Shown: positions 1-9,107, numbered from the stretch's first letter. The stretch is 64,000 nt of DNA from an uncultured Clostridia bacterium (GCA_947627345.1 CANQVS010000003.1:1-64000), one strand, 5' to 3'. Notes: generated from the sequence alone by a model not told the origin. Numbers and translations: made by a program.

Positions 1-161
1 TTCCTTTAAGTCTTTTCTTTTCAACTCAAAGTCATCTCGGGTTTCTTTACTTGCGTTGTTTAATTTTCAAGGTTCTGAACGCTTAACACACAAATTACAG
101 GAATGTAATTTTTGCGCTATAGCGTATTTGTTATTATATTATAATTAACACATAAAGTCAA
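1..161 (-). promoter_or_regulatory. Probable rRNA-operon promoter and leader, reading off the left edge
   Basis: On the minus strand there is a near-perfect sigma-A promoter: TTGACT at 161-156, a 17-base spacer, and TATAAT at 138-133. The transcript would run leftwards through GAACCTTGAAAATTAAACAA, which resembles sequences preceding 16S or 23S genes in many Firmicutes. No rRNA gene lies in the window, so the identity is an inference from the leader motif and promoter strength. Confidence 0.5.
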
Positions 162-350
162 TACTTTTTTCAAAAAAAATCCAAATATTTTTTTATATGT
201 TTCTATTTTTCTATAATCTCACATTAAAAGACATAATGCCTTTAATATACAATATATATTACATATAATCACATATTTAAAATTCAAGGATATTATATAC
301 AAATGAAATATAATTCTTTTATGCAATATTTACAAAAATGTAAATTTCAG

Positions 351-379
351 TTGATTTTTTGGTGCAGATTGCATATAAT
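351..379 (+). promoter_or_regulatory. Sigma-A promoter of the cytidylate-kinase-like gene
   Basis: TTGATT at 351-356, a 17-base spacer and TATAAT at 374-379 lie about 30 bases before the start codon at 411. The positions fit a short leader. Confidence 0.65.
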
Positions 380-410
380 GTAGGCAGAACTTCGCACAGG
401 AGGAACAACG

Positions 411-1028
411 ATGGCCTGTAAAAACATTATTACAATTGCCCGACAATTTGGAAGTGGCGGACGAAAAATCGGTGAAGCTTTATCAAAAAGACTTGGTATA
501 AAGTGTTATGACAAGGAGCTTATCTCTATTGCCGCTAAGGAAAGCGGGATTGACCCGGAGATTTTTAATAATGTTGACGAGAAAGCTACCAACAGCCTTC
601 TTTACTCTCTCTCAATGGGACTCTACTCTTTCAGTACCAGTTATAATTCTGGACAATTGCCTGTAAATGACAGACTTTATCTTTTACAGCATAAAATAAT
701 TAAACAGTTAGCAAGTAATGAACCATGCATATTTGTCGGACGTTGTGCAGACTATGTACTTAAAGACAGATCTGACGTCGTAAAGCTTTATATATATGCT
801 GACAAAGATTACAGAATTAAGCGTGCTATTGAAACAAAGGGAGTTAAAGAATCAAAGGCTGAACAAACTGTCGCCAAAACCGACAAATCAAGAGCAAATT
901 ATTATAACTTTTATTCAGGCAAAAAATGGGGTCTGACGGAAAATTACGATTTGTGTATAAACAGAACAAACTTGACTGATGATCAGGTTGTTAACATCGT
1001 GGTTAGTTATCTGGATATTATAAACTAA
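411..1028 (+). CDS. Cytidylate kinase-like family protein
   Basis: This 205-residue protein begins with the P-loop segment ITIARQFGSGGRKIG, typical of the cytidylate kinase-like family common in Clostridia. Members are probable nucleoside-phosphate kinases of unsettled substrate. An AGGAGG Shine-Dalgarno lies seven bases before the ATG. The gene appears monocistronic, with its own promoter. It is shorter than, and distinct from, housekeeping Cmk, so no cmk symbol is given. Confidence 0.85.
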   Translation: MACKNIITIARQFGSGGRKIGEALSKRLGIKCYDKELISIAAKESGIDPEIFNNVDEKATNSLLYSLSMGLYSFSTSYNSGQLPVNDRLYLLQHKIIKQLASNEPCIFVGRCADYVLKDRSDVVKLYIYADKDYRIKRAIETKGVKESKAEQTVAKTDKSRANYYNFYSGKKWGLTENYDLCINRTNLTDDQVVNIVVSYLDIIN

Positions 1029-1071
1029 AATCCGCACCCCCTTATTTGCTTAATTAAGGAGGTGCATTTGT

Positions 1072-1155
1072 ATGTTATTCAGATATTACATTGATAACGG
1101 AGATATAGATGATTTTATTTTCGGTAACGAAGAATGGCATGAAAGCGAGAGATAA
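1072..1155 (+). CDS. Possible 27-residue small protein
   Basis: An ATG at 1072 follows the strong Shine-Dalgarno AAGGAGGTG (1056-1064) at good spacing and opens a 27-codon frame that starts MLFRYYIDNG and is rich in Asp and Glu. I recognise no family. The ribosome site also forms the right arm of an imperfect hairpin (GCACCCCCTTA with TAAGGAGGTGC) that could serve as the end of the upstream gene. Coding is therefore plausible but unproven. Confidence 0.35.
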   Translation: MLFRYYIDNGDIDDFIFGNEEWHESER

Positions 1156-1183
1156 CGCACATAAAATAAATTAAATAAATTTA

Positions 1184-1236
1184 GGTCGGACAGACAAATT
1201 GTAATTTTAATTGCTTTTGTCGTTCGACCGTTTCTT
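1184..1236 (+). terminator. Hairpin downstream of the small ORF
   Basis: GGTCG plus GACAAA on the left pair with TTTGTC plus CGACC on the right, followed by TTTCTTAATT. The stem is interrupted, so terminator function is moderate confidence. The rest of 1156-1370 is AT-rich with no gene that I can see. Confidence 0.4.
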
Positions 1237-1374
1237 AATTATATTAACATTTATATTTATATTATATATTAAAAAATAGTATATTTTTATCTGTTTACAC
1301 TACTTAACACTTTACACTATGGCATAATATACATATATTATAGTAATATTTTGTACAAAAAACGAATTGTAATT

Positions 1375-1616
1375 TTGACAGAAATAATTTATTATAGTAT
1401 GTGATAAAAAGGTTTTTATACCTTGTTAGAAGTTATATTACCTACGGCAGAATAAATTAGTGTGAAAGTTATACTGATTTTATTCCTGTTGTACGCTTAG
1501 TTTTCCGAAACGGTGACCGAGCGATGATTGAATTTCCATACACGACTTATCAGCCCACGGTAAGGTTGCGGGAAATTTTGTCTACTATTTGTGGGCGGAA
1601 AGGCTATGGATTTTTT
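1375..1616 (+). promoter_or_regulatory. Promoter and long structured leader of the first amylase
   Basis: TTGACA at 1375-1380 is followed after 17 bases by a weak -10 (TATGTG, 1398-1403). That gives a leader of about 200 bases before the ATG at 1617. The leader can fold into several hairpins: AAGGT/ACCTT near 1410, CAGAATAAA with TTTATTCCTG, CGCT/AGCG around CCGaaaCGG, and CCCAC/GTGGG near 1555-1597. No known riboswitch core is recognised. The other two amylase genes have much shorter leaders. Confidence 0.4.
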
Positions 1617-4064
1617 ATGAAAAGAAAAGTTATTTCTGTAGTGTTGGCAGTTTGTATGTTGCTTACCTGTTTTGTAGCGGCAAACTACACAGCCAACGCA
1701 GTTACAACGACAAAGAGCGTTTTAGGTGTACCCGACACCTATTCAGATGTCACGAGTAATCCATATGGATTAACGGACGATCTTGACAACGCTACAATTC
1801 TTCAGGCATGGAACTGGAGCTACGCCAATATGACAAACGAACTGGATAAAGTTGCATCACAGGGATTTACTGTTATCCAGATTTCTCCTCCGAACGAAAT
1901 TAAAGAGGGTACAAAGGGTCACAAGGTTACGGGCGAAACCAACAACGGTTGGTGGATGTTTTATCAGCCCGCGGGTTTCCAGCTGAACGAAAGCTCTGAC
2001 AACGCTCTAGGCACAAAGAACGAGCTAGTTACAATGGTCAAAGAGGCCCATAAACGCGGTATCCGTGTCATTGCCGACTCCGTTATCAACCATATGGGTA
2101 CCTGCTCAGGCGAGGACAATATCTCATCCTCCGACCCGATGGCACATGTAACGCCGAAGGCACAGCAGTTTGAACCCGAAATCTACAACAATAAGCTTTT
2201 CCACTCTCCGTGGTTTAATATGACATACCAATATGAGTGGTCCGGACCTCAGGATGCCTGTACCAACGACCTTACACGAGGATGCACATCACGTCTGCCC
2301 GACCTTAAAACTGAGGACAGCAGAGTTCAAAATGCTATTTATGAATATCTTCAGGAAATGGTAGACGCAGGTATAGACGGCTTCCGTTTTGACGCGGCAA
2401 AGCATATTGAAACTCCGTCCGATCTCGCTAAGTATAAGTCTGACTTCTGGGTTAACACGGTTAATAAGGTTAAAACATACGCTAAGAATACTTATCAAAA
2501 AGATCTTCTCTCGTACGGAGAAATTCTTAACACATGCGGATATGGACGTTCTTACAGCCATTACTTCCCGTTTATGAAGGTTACTGACTCCACAATATAC
2601 CGTCAGGTTCAAGATGCGGTTAACGGCGGAAGCGCCGCAAACGCAGTTCCACAGAATATGGCTAACGGTTCAAAGGCTCAGACAGTTCTTTGGGACGAAT
2701 CTCACGATACATATATGGACGGTTCTTCAAAGAACTTCTCAAAAGCGCAGAGAAATAAAACTTGGGCTGCTATTGCCTCTCGTGACGGCATCACATCAAT
2801 GTACCTCGCTCGTCCTGCAAGCCTTACCCAGCAGTTAGGTGTTGCTTCTGAAACTGACTGGACAAGTAAAGAGGTAGCAGAGGTTAATAAATTCAATAAC
2901 GTTTACGCGGGTCAAGGCGAGTACCTTGCAAACTCTTCAGGTGTAGCTGTTATCGGACGTGGCAGCAAAACTCAGGACGGCGGAGCAGTTCTCGTTAACT
3001 GTTCCGGCACAACTAAGAGTGTATCAGGTCTTACAGTTGCTACTATGGCTGACGGTACATACACAGACCGCGTATCCGGCGGTACATTCACTGTATCAAA
3101 CGGAAAAGTAAGCGGTTCTATCGGAAACACAGGTATAGCGGTTCTTTATAATGAGCCGGGTCCCACAGTATATGCAACTGCAAGCCAGAGGTATTACACA
3201 GACAATATCTCAATAACGCTTAGCACTAAAAACTGCGACAGCGCAACATATTCTATAAACGGCAGTGCTGAAACAACTTATACAAGCGGACAGAAAATAA
3301 CGCTCGGAACATCTGCCGATACCGTAGGAGCTACATATGTAGTAACACTTAGAGGATACAAGGGCGGTACTCAGGCAACAACGGCAACATACACATATAC
3401 AAAGGCTGTAAAATCTGACAGCTATACAGTAACGGTTAACACAAATAACGTTTCGGGTTGGTCAGGAACTCCTAATATTTATATGTGGAACAGTTCAACA
3501 CAGGTTAACGGCGGTGATTGGCCGGGAACAGCAATGTCCGGCTCGGGCGGTACATATACCGCAACTGTAAGCAGTGAATATGATAGAATTATATTTAACT
3601 GCGGAACTAAACAAACCGTGGATATCTCAATAGACGGCTCAACAAATTATACTATCAAGAGCAGTACAGTGAAAAACTCGGGAGGAACGGATTGCAACGA
3701 GGTTGATGCTGTTTCGGCAGAGGACCCGATTCCTACTTACTATCCCGGTGATAATCCAACTCCCTCTTCGTCTTCACAGGAAACTTCTTCTCAAACAACG
3801 CCTACAACATCTCAGGTTATAACATCAAGTGAAACGTCTGCTACTTCCACACAGCCGACAAGTAATCAAAGCAAATACTCATACGGTGACGTCAACAGAG
3901 ATACGTTAATAAATATTTCTGATGTAACCCTTATTCAGAAAGCACTTGTAAAACTTATCATATTTGATGACGAGCAGACAGCTCTCGGCGATTATGATAA
4001 TGACGGAAGATTAAGCATCAAGGACGCTACAAAAATTCAATACGCGATTGCTAAAATCGGATAA
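1617..4064 (+). CDS. Secreted alpha-amylase: GH13_28-like, starch-binding CBM26, C-terminal dockerin
   Basis: An extracellular endo-acting alpha-amylase of 815 residues. The first 31 codons of the ORF track are probably leader; the ATG at 1617 opens a clear signal peptide (MKRKVISVVLAVCMLL, cleavage after ANA near residue 28). The GH13 barrel resembles Bacillus AmyE: DSVINH near 154, GFRFDAAKH near 255 with the nucleophile Asp, GEIL near 300 with the acid Glu, and ESHDTY near 360. A beta-rich module spans about 520-600. A CBM26-type starch-binding module lies at about 601-685 (YMWNSSTQ, DWPGTAM). A Ser/Thr linker and a type I dockerin (about 755-815) follow, with calcium loops DVNRDTLINISD and DYDNDGRLSIKD. 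The dockerin implies assembly onto a cohesin protein encoded elsewhere. Confidence 0.93.
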   Translation: MKRKVISVVLAVCMLLTCFVAANYTANAVTTTKSVLGVPDTYSDVTSNPYGLTDDLDNATILQAWNWSYANMTNELDKVASQGFTVIQISPPNEIKEGTKGHKVTGETNNGWWMFYQPAGFQLNESSDNALGTKNELVTMVKEAHKRGIRVIADSVINHMGTCSGEDNISSSDPMAHVTPKAQQFEPEIYNNKLFHSPWFNMTYQYEWSGPQDACTNDLTRGCTSRLPDLKTEDSRVQNAIYEYLQEMVDAGIDGFRFDAAKHIETPSDLAKYKSDFWVNTVNKVKTYAKNTYQKDLLSYGEILNTCGYGRSYSHYFPFMKVTDSTIYRQVQDAVNGGSAANAVPQNMANGSKAQTVLWDESHDTYMDGSSKNFSKAQRNKTWAAIASRDGITSMYLARPASLTQQLGVASETDWTSKEVAEVNKFNNVYAGQGEYLANSSGVAVIGRGSKTQDGGAVLVNCSGTTKSVSGLTVATMADGTYTDRVSGGTFTVSNGKVSGSIGNTGIAVLYNEPGPTVYATASQRYYTDNISITLSTKNCDSATYSINGSAETTYTSGQKITLGTSADTVGATYVVTLRGYKGGTQATTATYTYTKAVKSDSYTVTVNTNNVSGWSGTPNIYMWNSSTQVNGGDWPGTAMSGSGGTYTATVSSEYDRIIFNCGTKQTVDISIDGSTNYTIKSSTVKNSGGTDCNEVDAVSAEDPIPTYYPGDNPTPSSSSQETSSQTTPTTSQVITSSETSATSTQPTSNQSKYSYGDVNRDTLINISDVTLIQKALVKLIIFDDEQTALGDYDNDGRLSIKDATKIQYAIAKIG

Positions 4065-4096
4065 AAGACGGCTCCCACAGGGAGCCGTCTTAATTA
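4065..4096 (+). terminator. Rho-independent terminator of the amylase
   Basis: A perfect 12-bp stem AAGACGGCTCCC / GGGAGCCGTCTT with a three-base loop starts right after the stop codon and is followed by an AT-rich tail. Confidence 0.85.
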
Positions 4097-4133
4097 ATTG
4101 TATTCTTTAGGGCGTGGAAAAATCCCTCGGCTC

Positions 4134-4180
4134 AATGATATGCACCCCAAAAGTTAGACACTTTTGGGGTGCATATCATT
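4134..4180. repeat. Perfect 21-bp inverted repeat resembling an IS3-family end
   Basis: Arms 4134-4154 and 4160-4180 are perfect inverted copies around a five-base centre. Each arm contains CACCCCAAAAGT, and reading through gives CCCCAAAAGTTAGACA, much like terminal inverted repeats of many IS3-family elements. There is no transposase nearby. It may be a solo end, a miniature palindromic element, or a strong hairpin. Confidence 0.5.
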
Positions 4181-4219
4181 AACGGGTGGTTATATGATTT
4201 ATTTAAAGACATAAAAACA

Positions 4220-4256
4220 GGAAGATAACCCTTTTAAAGGTTATCTTCCATTTTTG
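4220..4256. terminator. Bidirectional hairpin terminator
   Basis: An 11-bp stem GGAAGATAACC / GGTTATCTTCC is followed by ATTTTTG on the plus strand and by GTTTTTAT on the minus strand. It can end the minus-strand M23 gene and any plus-strand readthrough. Confidence 0.7.
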
Positions 4257-4317
4257 CCCCTAAAACGAAACGAGGGCTTTATTAAAAATTATTAATTTGT
4301 TTTTCTGTATAAAGAAA

Positions 4318-5058
4318 TTATTCATCGTTATTAATAATGGAGAGAGGGTCTACGTATTGTCCATCTGCCTTTATAGAGATATGAACGTGGGGTCCTTCAA
4401 GCTCCTCGCTCGGTACGTTATCCGCTGTACCAAGTACATCTCCCGCTTTTACTGCACTTCCCTTTTCTACTTTTACATTTTCAGATAAACCGCTGTAATA
4501 AGCAGTGTATGTCGGGGCTTTTACAATAATGGTTTTTCCGAGTAAATCGTCATCATAAATTTTCTTGACCTCGCCGTCACCCATTGAATATACGTTATCG
4601 CCTACTTCGCAGGCAAAATCAACTCCTGTATGAGCCTCCCATTGGTTAAGGGTTTTATTATATACGCTTTCCTCGCTATATTCCTTTATTACCTTTCTCT
4701 TATCAAGAGGGTAGGACAGGCTGGTATTTATTGATACCATTGTCTGCAAGGCTGATTTTGTTTCTGCGGGAGGAGTTTCTTCCTCGTATTCTGTTTCTTC
4801 CTCGGTTTCAGTTTCAGCTGTTTCTGTCACGGGTTCAGTAGACTCACTTTCCGTAACAGTTTCTGTTTCCGTTTCTGTTACTCCTGTTACTATATTATTG
4901 ACAGCCAAGGTTTCGGTAGCACTATCGTCAAAAATACCCGTGAGACTTGTGTATGTTGAATAAGCCGCCATTCCAACGGCAACAATACAAATGGACAGTG
5001 CTGTAAAAAATCCGACGCGTTCCTTTCGACTTCGCCTTTTATTTTCACTGTATCTCAT
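4318..5058 (-). CDS. Membrane-anchored M23 (LytM) peptidase, possibly SpoIIQ-like
   Basis: This 246-residue protein has a basic N-terminus, one membrane segment (about 16-37), a Thr/Glu-rich low-complexity stalk (about 50-105) and a C-terminal LytM/M23 domain. The domain keeps the zinc-ligand motifs HTGVD and HVHIS, so it may be an active cell-wall endopeptidase outside the membrane. Size and layout resemble clostridial SpoIIQ, which keeps its catalytic residues. Other sporulation genes lie in the window, but no spoIIIAH or spoIID neighbour supports this, so the name is tentative. The ribosome site AGAGGTGA lies inside an inverted repeat, listed separately. Confidence 0.8.
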   Translation of the reverse strand: MRYSENKRRSRKERVGFFTALSICIVAVGMAAYSTYTSLTGIFDDSATETLAVNNIVTGVTETETETVTESESTEPVTETAETETEEETEYEEETPPAETKSALQTMVSINTSLSYPLDKRKVIKEYSEESVYNKTLNQWEAHTGVDFACEVGDNVYSMGDGEVKKIYDDDLLGKTIIVKAPTYTAYYSGLSENVKVEKGSAVKAGDVLGTADNVPSEELEGPHVHISIKADGQYVDPLSIINNDE

Positions 5059-5062
5059 ATAA

Positions 5063-5093
5063 TCACCTCTGCCGTTATTATAGACAGAGGTGA
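5063..5093 (-). promoter_or_regulatory. Inverted repeat masking the ribosome site of the M23 gene
   Basis: On the minus strand TCACCTCTG (5093-5085) pairs perfectly with CAGAGGTGA (5071-5063) across a 13-base loop, four bases before the ATG. The right arm contains the Shine-Dalgarno, so an RNA hairpin would hide it. The loop contains TATAAT, so a DNA operator overlapping a -10 is the alternative. Confidence 0.5.
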
Positions 5094-5442
5094 ATTTTTT
5101 ATTCAGTTTGAATAAAATAATTTTTAGACTTTTTTGAGTATATATAATAACATATTAAATAATGTAATCCGTTATAGATAATATGACTTTCAAAATTATA
5201 CCTAATACCTTTTTTATGATTAAGATTTAGGAATTAAAATGCTAAAACAAAACTTATATGATACTATTAATTGAAGCAAAAAAGTTCGATGAATATGTTT
5301 TTCAGTTAGATATAGAATTGTTTTATGTGAATATTTATGGAGTATGAAAACATAACCTATCCTATCTATTTAAAGTGATATGAAAGAGATGTTTTATGGA
5401 TATGTTTCAGATAGAGAATGAGTTTGACTCAGAAGATATTTT
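5094..5442. other. AT-rich intergenic stretch, no gene seen
   Basis: About 350 bases without a convincing ORF, RNA gene or promoter. A 29-codon frame near 5399 runs into the following terminator hairpin and lacks a good ribosome site. Confidence 0.6.
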
Positions 5443-5473
5443 AAGGGCTGTGTCTTTTCGGACACAGCCCTTT
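5443..5473. terminator. Terminator hairpin after the second amylase
   Basis: AAGGGCTGTGTC pairs with GACACAGCCCTT around a six-base loop. On the minus strand it lies 42 bases past the amylase stop codon and is followed by an AT-rich tail. Confidence 0.75.
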
Positions 5474-5514
5474 AATAAGCGTTAAATTTTAAATATTAAG
5501 CTCTATTAAGCTTT

Positions 5515-8500
5515 TCAATTAGAGTATGTTGTCCAGCTTTCGGAACTAAGAACGAAACAGTTGTTAGGCATACTAACCGTAATATCCCCCGTTTGATTAA
5601 CAAACGATTTTGGATCCTCGGTATCCTTTAAGAGGAATGTCTTAATTCCGTCAGGGATAGGTTGCGGAAGGTCAATCTTCCAATAGTTTGTGCCTTCTAT
5701 CCTTTCAAGCGGAATAGTATTATTAGCCATACCGTAACCCCATCCGTAGATATATACGTTACTCCATCCTTTGTCATTAAGGACGTAAAGTGTTGATAAG
5801 GAATCAGGTTGTTGTTCCGCAACATAAGGTTCAACGGCTCCGTCAGGCTGACCCCCGAGGGGATAATCGTTAAGGCGGTAACAGTTATTGGTAGTTGAGA
5901 ATGTTACAGGCATAAGGTTGTATGCCTCACTGCTTGTTTCAGGATTATCAACAGGTCCCGTTGCACGGTAAATTATAGCATTCGTGAGTGACGTTGGAAC
6001 ACTTGTATAGAACACCTGAGGATAAACACTTGTATCCTGTACCATCAAATAACTCTGACCCGTTGCAGTATCGTAAACATAGGGCTCAGAACCCATTGAA
6101 CTAATCCACGAGAGTGTTGTCTTTAAATAAACCGTATAGGTTGAATCATCATCGGGCGTAGTCGGTGTATCTGTTGGTGTATCTGTCGGAGTTTCTGTTG
6201 TAGGTTGTTGGGGTGTTGCGGTAGGTGTCGGTTGCTGTGACGAATATTTTTCGCCTGTCTTTCCAGACATACTCATTTTTGCAATATACTTTTGAACACA
6301 AGTAGCGTCTTTAATTTTAACTATACCGTCGCCGTCAACATCAGCTACGGATAAAGCGTCACCTGTGAGAGTAATTATCTGTGCAACGTGCTTCTGAATT
6401 ATTGTAACATCTGCAATATTAATTGCACCGTCAAGGTTAACGTCACCATACATCAAATCACCTGTGATAGTCTGTGATGTTGATTCGCTTTCGGTTGAAG
6501 ATGATGTCTGAGTCGGTGTAGGTGTAGAAGCAGATGTAGGCGCGGACGTTGAAGAAGATGCTGTGGTAGTGACTTGAGTTGCATTTCCCTTTGTTACATC
6601 TGTTGCGGGAACTGATGTAGACTGTCCGGGCTTATCAGTTGTTACTGCCCAGTTAGATGTGCTCGGCGTACCCGAAAGAGCTGTCAGCTTATGGGACGTA
6701 CCGCCGAGATCAAGAGTTCTTCTTGAGCTTGAACCCGGGAACTGTTTGCCCTGTGAAACACCGCCCGCCGATTTAGACGAGTCGCTTACGATAACGTGCG
6801 TATTCTTTGAACCGGCAAGATTAAAGTTTGCAGTAACAGGGGATGCTGAACCTGTAACCTGTCCGTTTGTAACCTTTGTAGTTTTCTCTGAAATACAGGT
6901 AGTATTGCTGACTTCAAGATAATAAGCATCAAGCTTGGAATCATACTGCATTTCCTCGCCCGGCCACGATGCGTTTTTATAAACCTGACCGCCTACTGTA
7001 AGTCCGTTTCCCGAATCCTGATCAAACAGATAGCAGTATAAAGGAGCATTCCAGCTTGCACTCTTAACGGTTGACGCCGGAAGTATGATATATACTCCCG
7101 AAGAAGCCGCCTCAGCCTTAGTGTACTGATACTGCGATGTAGTTGTCTGTACTCCGTCTGTAGCTGTTAATGTAAGCTTAATTGTTTCTCCTACTTTATA
7201 GTCGGAACCAATTCTAATTTTCGGTGAACCAGTAAATGTTACAGGCGTATAATTATCAAGCTGATAAGTACCGCTTGTCGCATTTGAAAGCGAAAGACCG
7301 ACTGTGATTGTATCGCCCTTAAAGGTTTGTGTTTCCTGGTCCGCAAAAGCCATAGGAGTTGTTGAACCCTGAGTTACAACCGCGATACCTGTTGAGCCTA
7401 TCTGACCGCTTACAGTACCGCCTGATACTGTAAAGTTACTGCCTGTAATCATATCTTTATAGGTACCGTTAGCAAGACCTGTTCCGCTAACATTTACGGA
7501 AGCTGTTGTGCCGTTTGTATTAACTAAAACAACACCTGTCGTACCTCTTGCTACATAAGCGATACTTCCGCTTGCGCCTGTTTTCTCGCTCTGTCCTACA
7601 AAGTTATTGTGGAATTTGTTAACTTCCGCAACCGCTACGCTCTTATAGGAAGTGTTAACGGCGCTTCCGCCCATATTCATACCGTTTGTACGGGCAAAAT
7701 AGAGAGGAGTTGCGTCTTTTCTCGAAGCAACCATAGCCCAAGTCTTCATAATATCGGAATCTGATATGTTAGTTGTATTACCCGATTCTGTATTTAAATA
7801 TGTGTCGTGTGATTCTGCCCAAAGCACAGCGTGGGACGCTCCGCCCGAGAGAGAATAGGAAGCGTTAACTGCGCCTGAAGCATTATGGCTTGTTACAGCG
7901 TTACGAATAGAGGTTGATGTAGTGTTATCTGTAACTCTGTATTTACCGCCGTCCAGGTTTGTATAACCTGTAATGGACCTTCCGCCACCGGGGGTATTAA
8001 GAACCTCTCCGTAATAGAACAGAGATTTATTAGCTTTTGACTGAGCATAGGTAGAAGCCTGACCTAATACGTTCGGCCAGTAGTTGTTCGGAGAAATACC
8101 CGAGTCCGCGGGAGTTTCAATGTGTTTAGCCGCGTCAAACCGGAAACCGTCAACTCCGCAATCAATACATTCTTTAAGGAGGCTTACAACTCTTCCCTGA
8201 ACGGTTGTATTACCTGTGTTAAGGTCAGGGCAGGAAGATGATACATACTGTGTTACAGTAGTAGCGTTGCTGTCAGACGCTGTTCCTGTAGGAGCATGGA
8301 AGTAAGGGTTGTTCGCTACTCTACCTGTACCATTCCAAAGAGTAGGTTCGTATGTCTTAACTTCAGCAGCAAGCTCGTTGTAGCTGTTTTCATTACTTGC
8401 ACCGAGATGGTTCGTTACAACGTCACAGATAATCTTAACATTGTATTTGTGGGCTGTTTCGCAGAGAGATTTAAGCTCCTGTGCAGTACCTACCCAGCTG

Positions 8501-8838
8501 TCTTTAGCAATTGAAAGACTTACGGGCTGATATAGCTTCCACCACTGACCGGATACGTTAGTGGAGGTGTTTACATCCTTCGGCTGCTGAACAGGAGAAG
8601 TCTGAACCGCTGAATAACCCGCCGCGGCAATCGCGGGGATATTCTTTTCAATTTCGGAGTAACCCCAGCAAAGCGCGTGGAGAATTACGCCGTCGGAGAC
8701 ATTGCTCTGGAGCTTTGTATCTAAACCGGTATTGTCTTTAGCGGTTTCGGCAGCTTGAGCCGTAGTTGCAAAGACAAAAGTTGTACAAAGCAAAGCTAAA
8801 ACCATCACAATGCTCAATATACCTTTGAGTTTTTTCAT
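5515..8838 (-). CDS. Secreted multimodular alpha-amylase: GH13_28-like, CBM26-like, internal dockerin, C-terminal starch-binding-like region
   Basis: A 1107-residue extracellular alpha-amylase. The signal peptide (MKKLKGILSIVMVLALLC) cleaves after AQA near residue 30. The GH13 barrel has DVVTNH, GFRFDAAKHIE near 235 (nucleophile), GEVL near 278 (acid) and ESHDTY near 345. A beta module (about 490-575) precedes a CBM26-like module with WPGEEM (about 580-690). After a Ser/Thr linker a type I dockerin lies internally at about 795-856, with loops DVNLDGAINIAD and DVDGDGIVKIKD. Two further beta-rich modules follow (about 900-985 and 1010-1100); the second has GWSNVYIYGWGYG, like starch-binding modules. 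An internal rather than terminal dockerin is unusual. AAGGAGTTT precedes the ATG. Confidence 0.93.
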   Translation of the reverse strand: MKKLKGILSIVMVLALLCTTFVFATTAQAAETAKDNTGLDTKLQSNVSDGVILHALCWGYSEIEKNIPAIAAAGYSAVQTSPVQQPKDVNTSTNVSGQWWKLYQPVSLSIAKDSWVGTAQELKSLCETAHKYNVKIICDVVTNHLGASNENSYNELAAEVKTYEPTLWNGTGRVANNPYFHAPTGTASDSNATTVTQYVSSSCPDLNTGNTTVQGRVVSLLKECIDCGVDGFRFDAAKHIETPADSGISPNNYWPNVLGQASTYAQSKANKSLFYYGEVLNTPGGGRSITGYTNLDGGKYRVTDNTTSTSIRNAVTSHNASGAVNASYSLSGGASHAVLWAESHDTYLNTESGNTTNISDSDIMKTWAMVASRKDATPLYFARTNGMNMGGSAVNTSYKSVAVAEVNKFHNNFVGQSEKTGASGSIAYVARGTTGVVLVNTNGTTASVNVSGTGLANGTYKDMITGSNFTVSGGTVSGQIGSTGIAVVTQGSTTPMAFADQETQTFKGDTITVGLSLSNATSGTYQLDNYTPVTFTGSPKIRIGSDYKVGETIKLTLTATDGVQTTTSQYQYTKAEAASSGVYIILPASTVKSASWNAPLYCYLFDQDSGNGLTVGGQVYKNASWPGEEMQYDSKLDAYYLEVSNTTCISEKTTKVTNGQVTGSASPVTANFNLAGSKNTHVIVSDSSKSAGGVSQGKQFPGSSSRRTLDLGGTSHKLTALSGTPSTSNWAVTTDKPGQSTSVPATDVTKGNATQVTTTASSSTSAPTSASTPTPTQTSSSTESESTSQTITGDLMYGDVNLDGAINIADVTIIQKHVAQIITLTGDALSVADVDGDGIVKIKDATCVQKYIAKMSMSGKTGEKYSSQQPTPTATPQQPTTETPTDTPTDTPTTPDDDSTYTVYLKTTLSWISSMGSEPYVYDTATGQSYLMVQDTSVYPQVFYTSVPTSLTNAIIYRATGPVDNPETSSEAYNLMPVTFSTTNNCYRLNDYPLGGQPDGAVEPYVAEQQPDSLSTLYVLNDKGWSNVYIYGWGYGMANNTIPLERIEGTNYWKIDLPQPIPDGIKTFLLKDTEDPKSFVNQTGDITVSMPNNCFVLSSESWTTYSN

Positions 8839-8901
8839 TTTTCAAAACTCCTTTCATAAATTAACGCAATACCTTTACGCAGTACACGTTCTATCACAAT
8901 A

Positions 8902-8953
8902 ATTATACCAAAAACATCAAAATATGTATATATATTTTTTTAACTAATGTCAA
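8902..8953 (-). promoter_or_regulatory. Two possible promoters of the second amylase
   Basis: On the minus strand TTGACA (8953-8948), 17 bases, TATACA (8930-8925) forms a full promoter. A second extended -10, TGG-TATAAT (8907-8902), lies closer to the gene. Both point at the amylase. I cannot tell which is used. Confidence 0.55.
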
Positions 8954-9014
8954 AGTAATATTTTGTGTATTTTGCTAAAAAGACAAGCATATATTTATGT
9001 AAGATTAATTTTCA

Positions 9015-9043
9015 TTGACTTTTAACTAAAAAAAAATTATAAT
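9015..9043 (+). promoter_or_regulatory. Sigma-A promoter of the pot operon
   Basis: TTGACT at 9015-9020, a 17-base spacer and TATAAT at 9038-9043 lie 64 bases before the potA start. Confidence 0.75.
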
Positions 9044-9107
9044 ATTTTGCGGTGTAATATACTATTATATAAAAATACTTAAAAATACTTAATAAGGGAG
9101 CAGATAG

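Noticed and set aside
5399-5488. 29-codon ORF before the second amylase terminator
   Set aside because: It runs through the terminator hairpin, has a poor ribosome site and no recognisable product.
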